A DNA stretch of 64,000 nt. Origin: Gammaproteobacteria bacterium. GTDB taxonomy: Bacteria > Pseudomonadota > Gammaproteobacteria > Pseudomonadales > Pseudohongiellaceae. The stretch's first letter is position 1. The number at the start of each line of letters is the position of its first letter. The stretch is taken from the NCBI GenBank assembly GCA_024639905.1, contig JAHEGE010000001.1, forward strand, positions 124,001 to 188,000, read 5' to 3'. Made by a program: the position numbers and the translations under genes. Of the stretch, positions 63,354 to 64,000 are shown in pieces. The notes under the pieces were generated by a model. It did no database searches. It had not been told where the DNA came from and saw only the letters and a program-made list of their open reading frames with translations.

Positions 63354-64000
63354 GCGGCGAGTCCTTCGGCGGTCGCCTGCGCGGGTTGGGCCGTCTCGAA
63401 GAAGGCGTCGACTAGGTCCAGCTGTTGCTTGCCCTCGGTGGCGGCGTTGAAGCATTGCATAAACTCGCGCGCGCCAAGCAGGCCATCGACATAGCCGCTC
63501 ACGTGTTTGCGCGCATACAGTGCGCCGCGCTTGTCGCCGTAGAAAGCGTGCAGTTTTGCGAGGTGGCTAGTTGCAACGCCGTGGCGCACGTCGACGCCTG
63601 GGTCGGCTAGCAGCGTGCCGGTGCTGAGGTAATGTTCGATCTGCGCAAAAATCCAGGGGCTGCCTTGAGCGCCTCGACCAATCATCACCGCGTCTGCGCC
63701 GGTATGGTTAAGTACCTGCCGCGCCCGCTCAGGCGAGTCGATATCGCCGTTGGCCACGATGGGAATAGAGACTGCCTGTTTAATCGCGGCGATGGTGTCG
63801 TATTCCACCGCGCCCTTGAAGCGACATTCGCGCGTACGTCCGTGCACGGTAAGGAGTTGAATGCCGCAGTCTTCTGCGATCTTGGCAACGTCGACGCCGT
63901 TGCGTGAGGCGGGGCACCAGCCGGTGCGAATCTTGAGGGTGACTGGCACGTCTACCGCGGCAACGATGGCGCGCAGGATGTCTTCCACCAGCGCCGTGTC
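63350..64000 (-). CDS. dusB: tRNA-dihydrouridine synthase B, N-terminus beyond window edge
   Basis: Partial: 217 codons of the C-terminal part reach the right edge. KIRTGWCPASRNG, TVHGRTRECRFKGAVEYDTI, PIVANGDIDSPERA and GADAVMIGRGAQGSPWIF are the FMN-binding barrel motifs of DusB. It reduces uridine to dihydrouridine in the D-loop of tRNA. The stop overlaps the fis start, as in most gammaproteobacteria. Confidence 0.95.
   Translation of the reverse strand, partial: DTALVEDILRAIVAAVDVPVTLKIRTGWCPASRNGVDVAKIAEDCGIQLLTVHGRTRECRFKGAVEYDTIAAIKQAVSIPIVANGDIDSPERARQVLNHTGADAVMIGRGAQGSPWIFAQIEHYLSTGTLLADPGVDVRHGVATSHLAKLHAFYGDKRGALYARKHVSGYVDGLLGAREFMQCFNAATEGKQQLDLVDAFFETAQPAQATAEGLAA

Noticed and set aside
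1..64000. CRISPR array, prophage, transposase or integron
   Set aside because: No regularly spaced repeats, no cas, phage, transposase or integrase proteins were found on either strand.

Overview
The window looks like chromosomal DNA of a gammaproteobacterium, probably a marine or freshwater heterotroph related to the Pseudomonadales/Cellvibrionales (Halieaceae-like). From tRNA-CAT at 32.5 kb to the right edge the gene order (rpoD-dnaG-yqeY-rpsU | tsaD-folB-folK | cca-apaH-rsmA-pdxA-surA-lptD | amgK-murU | rpe-trpE | trpGDC | vfr-type crp, osmC-like, coq7 | purD-purH-fis-dusB) closely follows the one I know from Pseudomonas. The genus itself is an inference. No plasmid, phage, CRISPR or transposase gene was found.

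Left part, 1-32.4 kb, is accessory and catabolic. It holds a MATE efflux pump (cut by the edge), a DUF6445-like protein, a haloalkane dehalogenase-like hydrolase, and four separate PQQ-dependent dehydrogenases (2.6-4.7, 5.6-8.0, 8.2-10.1 and 17.4-19.6 kb). One of these is a membrane-anchored glucose-dehydrogenase type coupled to a TauD-type dioxygenase. A minus-strand operon encodes a TsdA-like diheme cytochrome c, a SulP permease and a Tat-exported DsrE-like protein, and suggests thiosulfate or sulfur oxidation. Next come several exported small proteins (a YHS-domain protein, two members of an unnamed exported family, a protein of unknown family), an acyl-CoA synthetase, a NIPSNAP protein, a fatty-acid/sterol hydroxylase, an MpaB/DUF2236 oxygenase with a divergent TetR regulator, and a DoxX protein. 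From 24.8 to 30.2 kb lies a coherent polyamine locus: two class III aminotransferases, an acetylpolyamine amidohydrolase and a sodium:solute symporter. The left part ends with an unusual secreted fumarylacetoacetase-fold protein.

Right part, 32.4-64 kb, is core. The macromolecular synthesis genes (rpsU, yqeY, dnaG, rpoD) read leftwards. tsaD-folB-folK read rightwards and meet a long leftward operon lptD-surA-pdxA-rsmA-apaH-cca-folM. amgK-murU (cell-wall sugar recycling), a TerB-DnaJ protein, rpe and trpE read rightwards. A photolyase gene is inserted before trpGDC. A CRP/Vfr-type regulator and an OsmC protein diverge, and coq7, purD-purH and dusB-fis close the window.

The most unusual non-coding signal is a family of short perfect or near-perfect palindromes built on GGGGTC-A-GACCCC. 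They sit mostly at the meeting points of convergent genes between 10 and 24 kb and often carry the stop codons of the flanking genes. A related 33-bp perfect inverted repeat lies just before trpG. They resemble the small palindromic units left by REP-associated transposases, but no such transposase is in the window.
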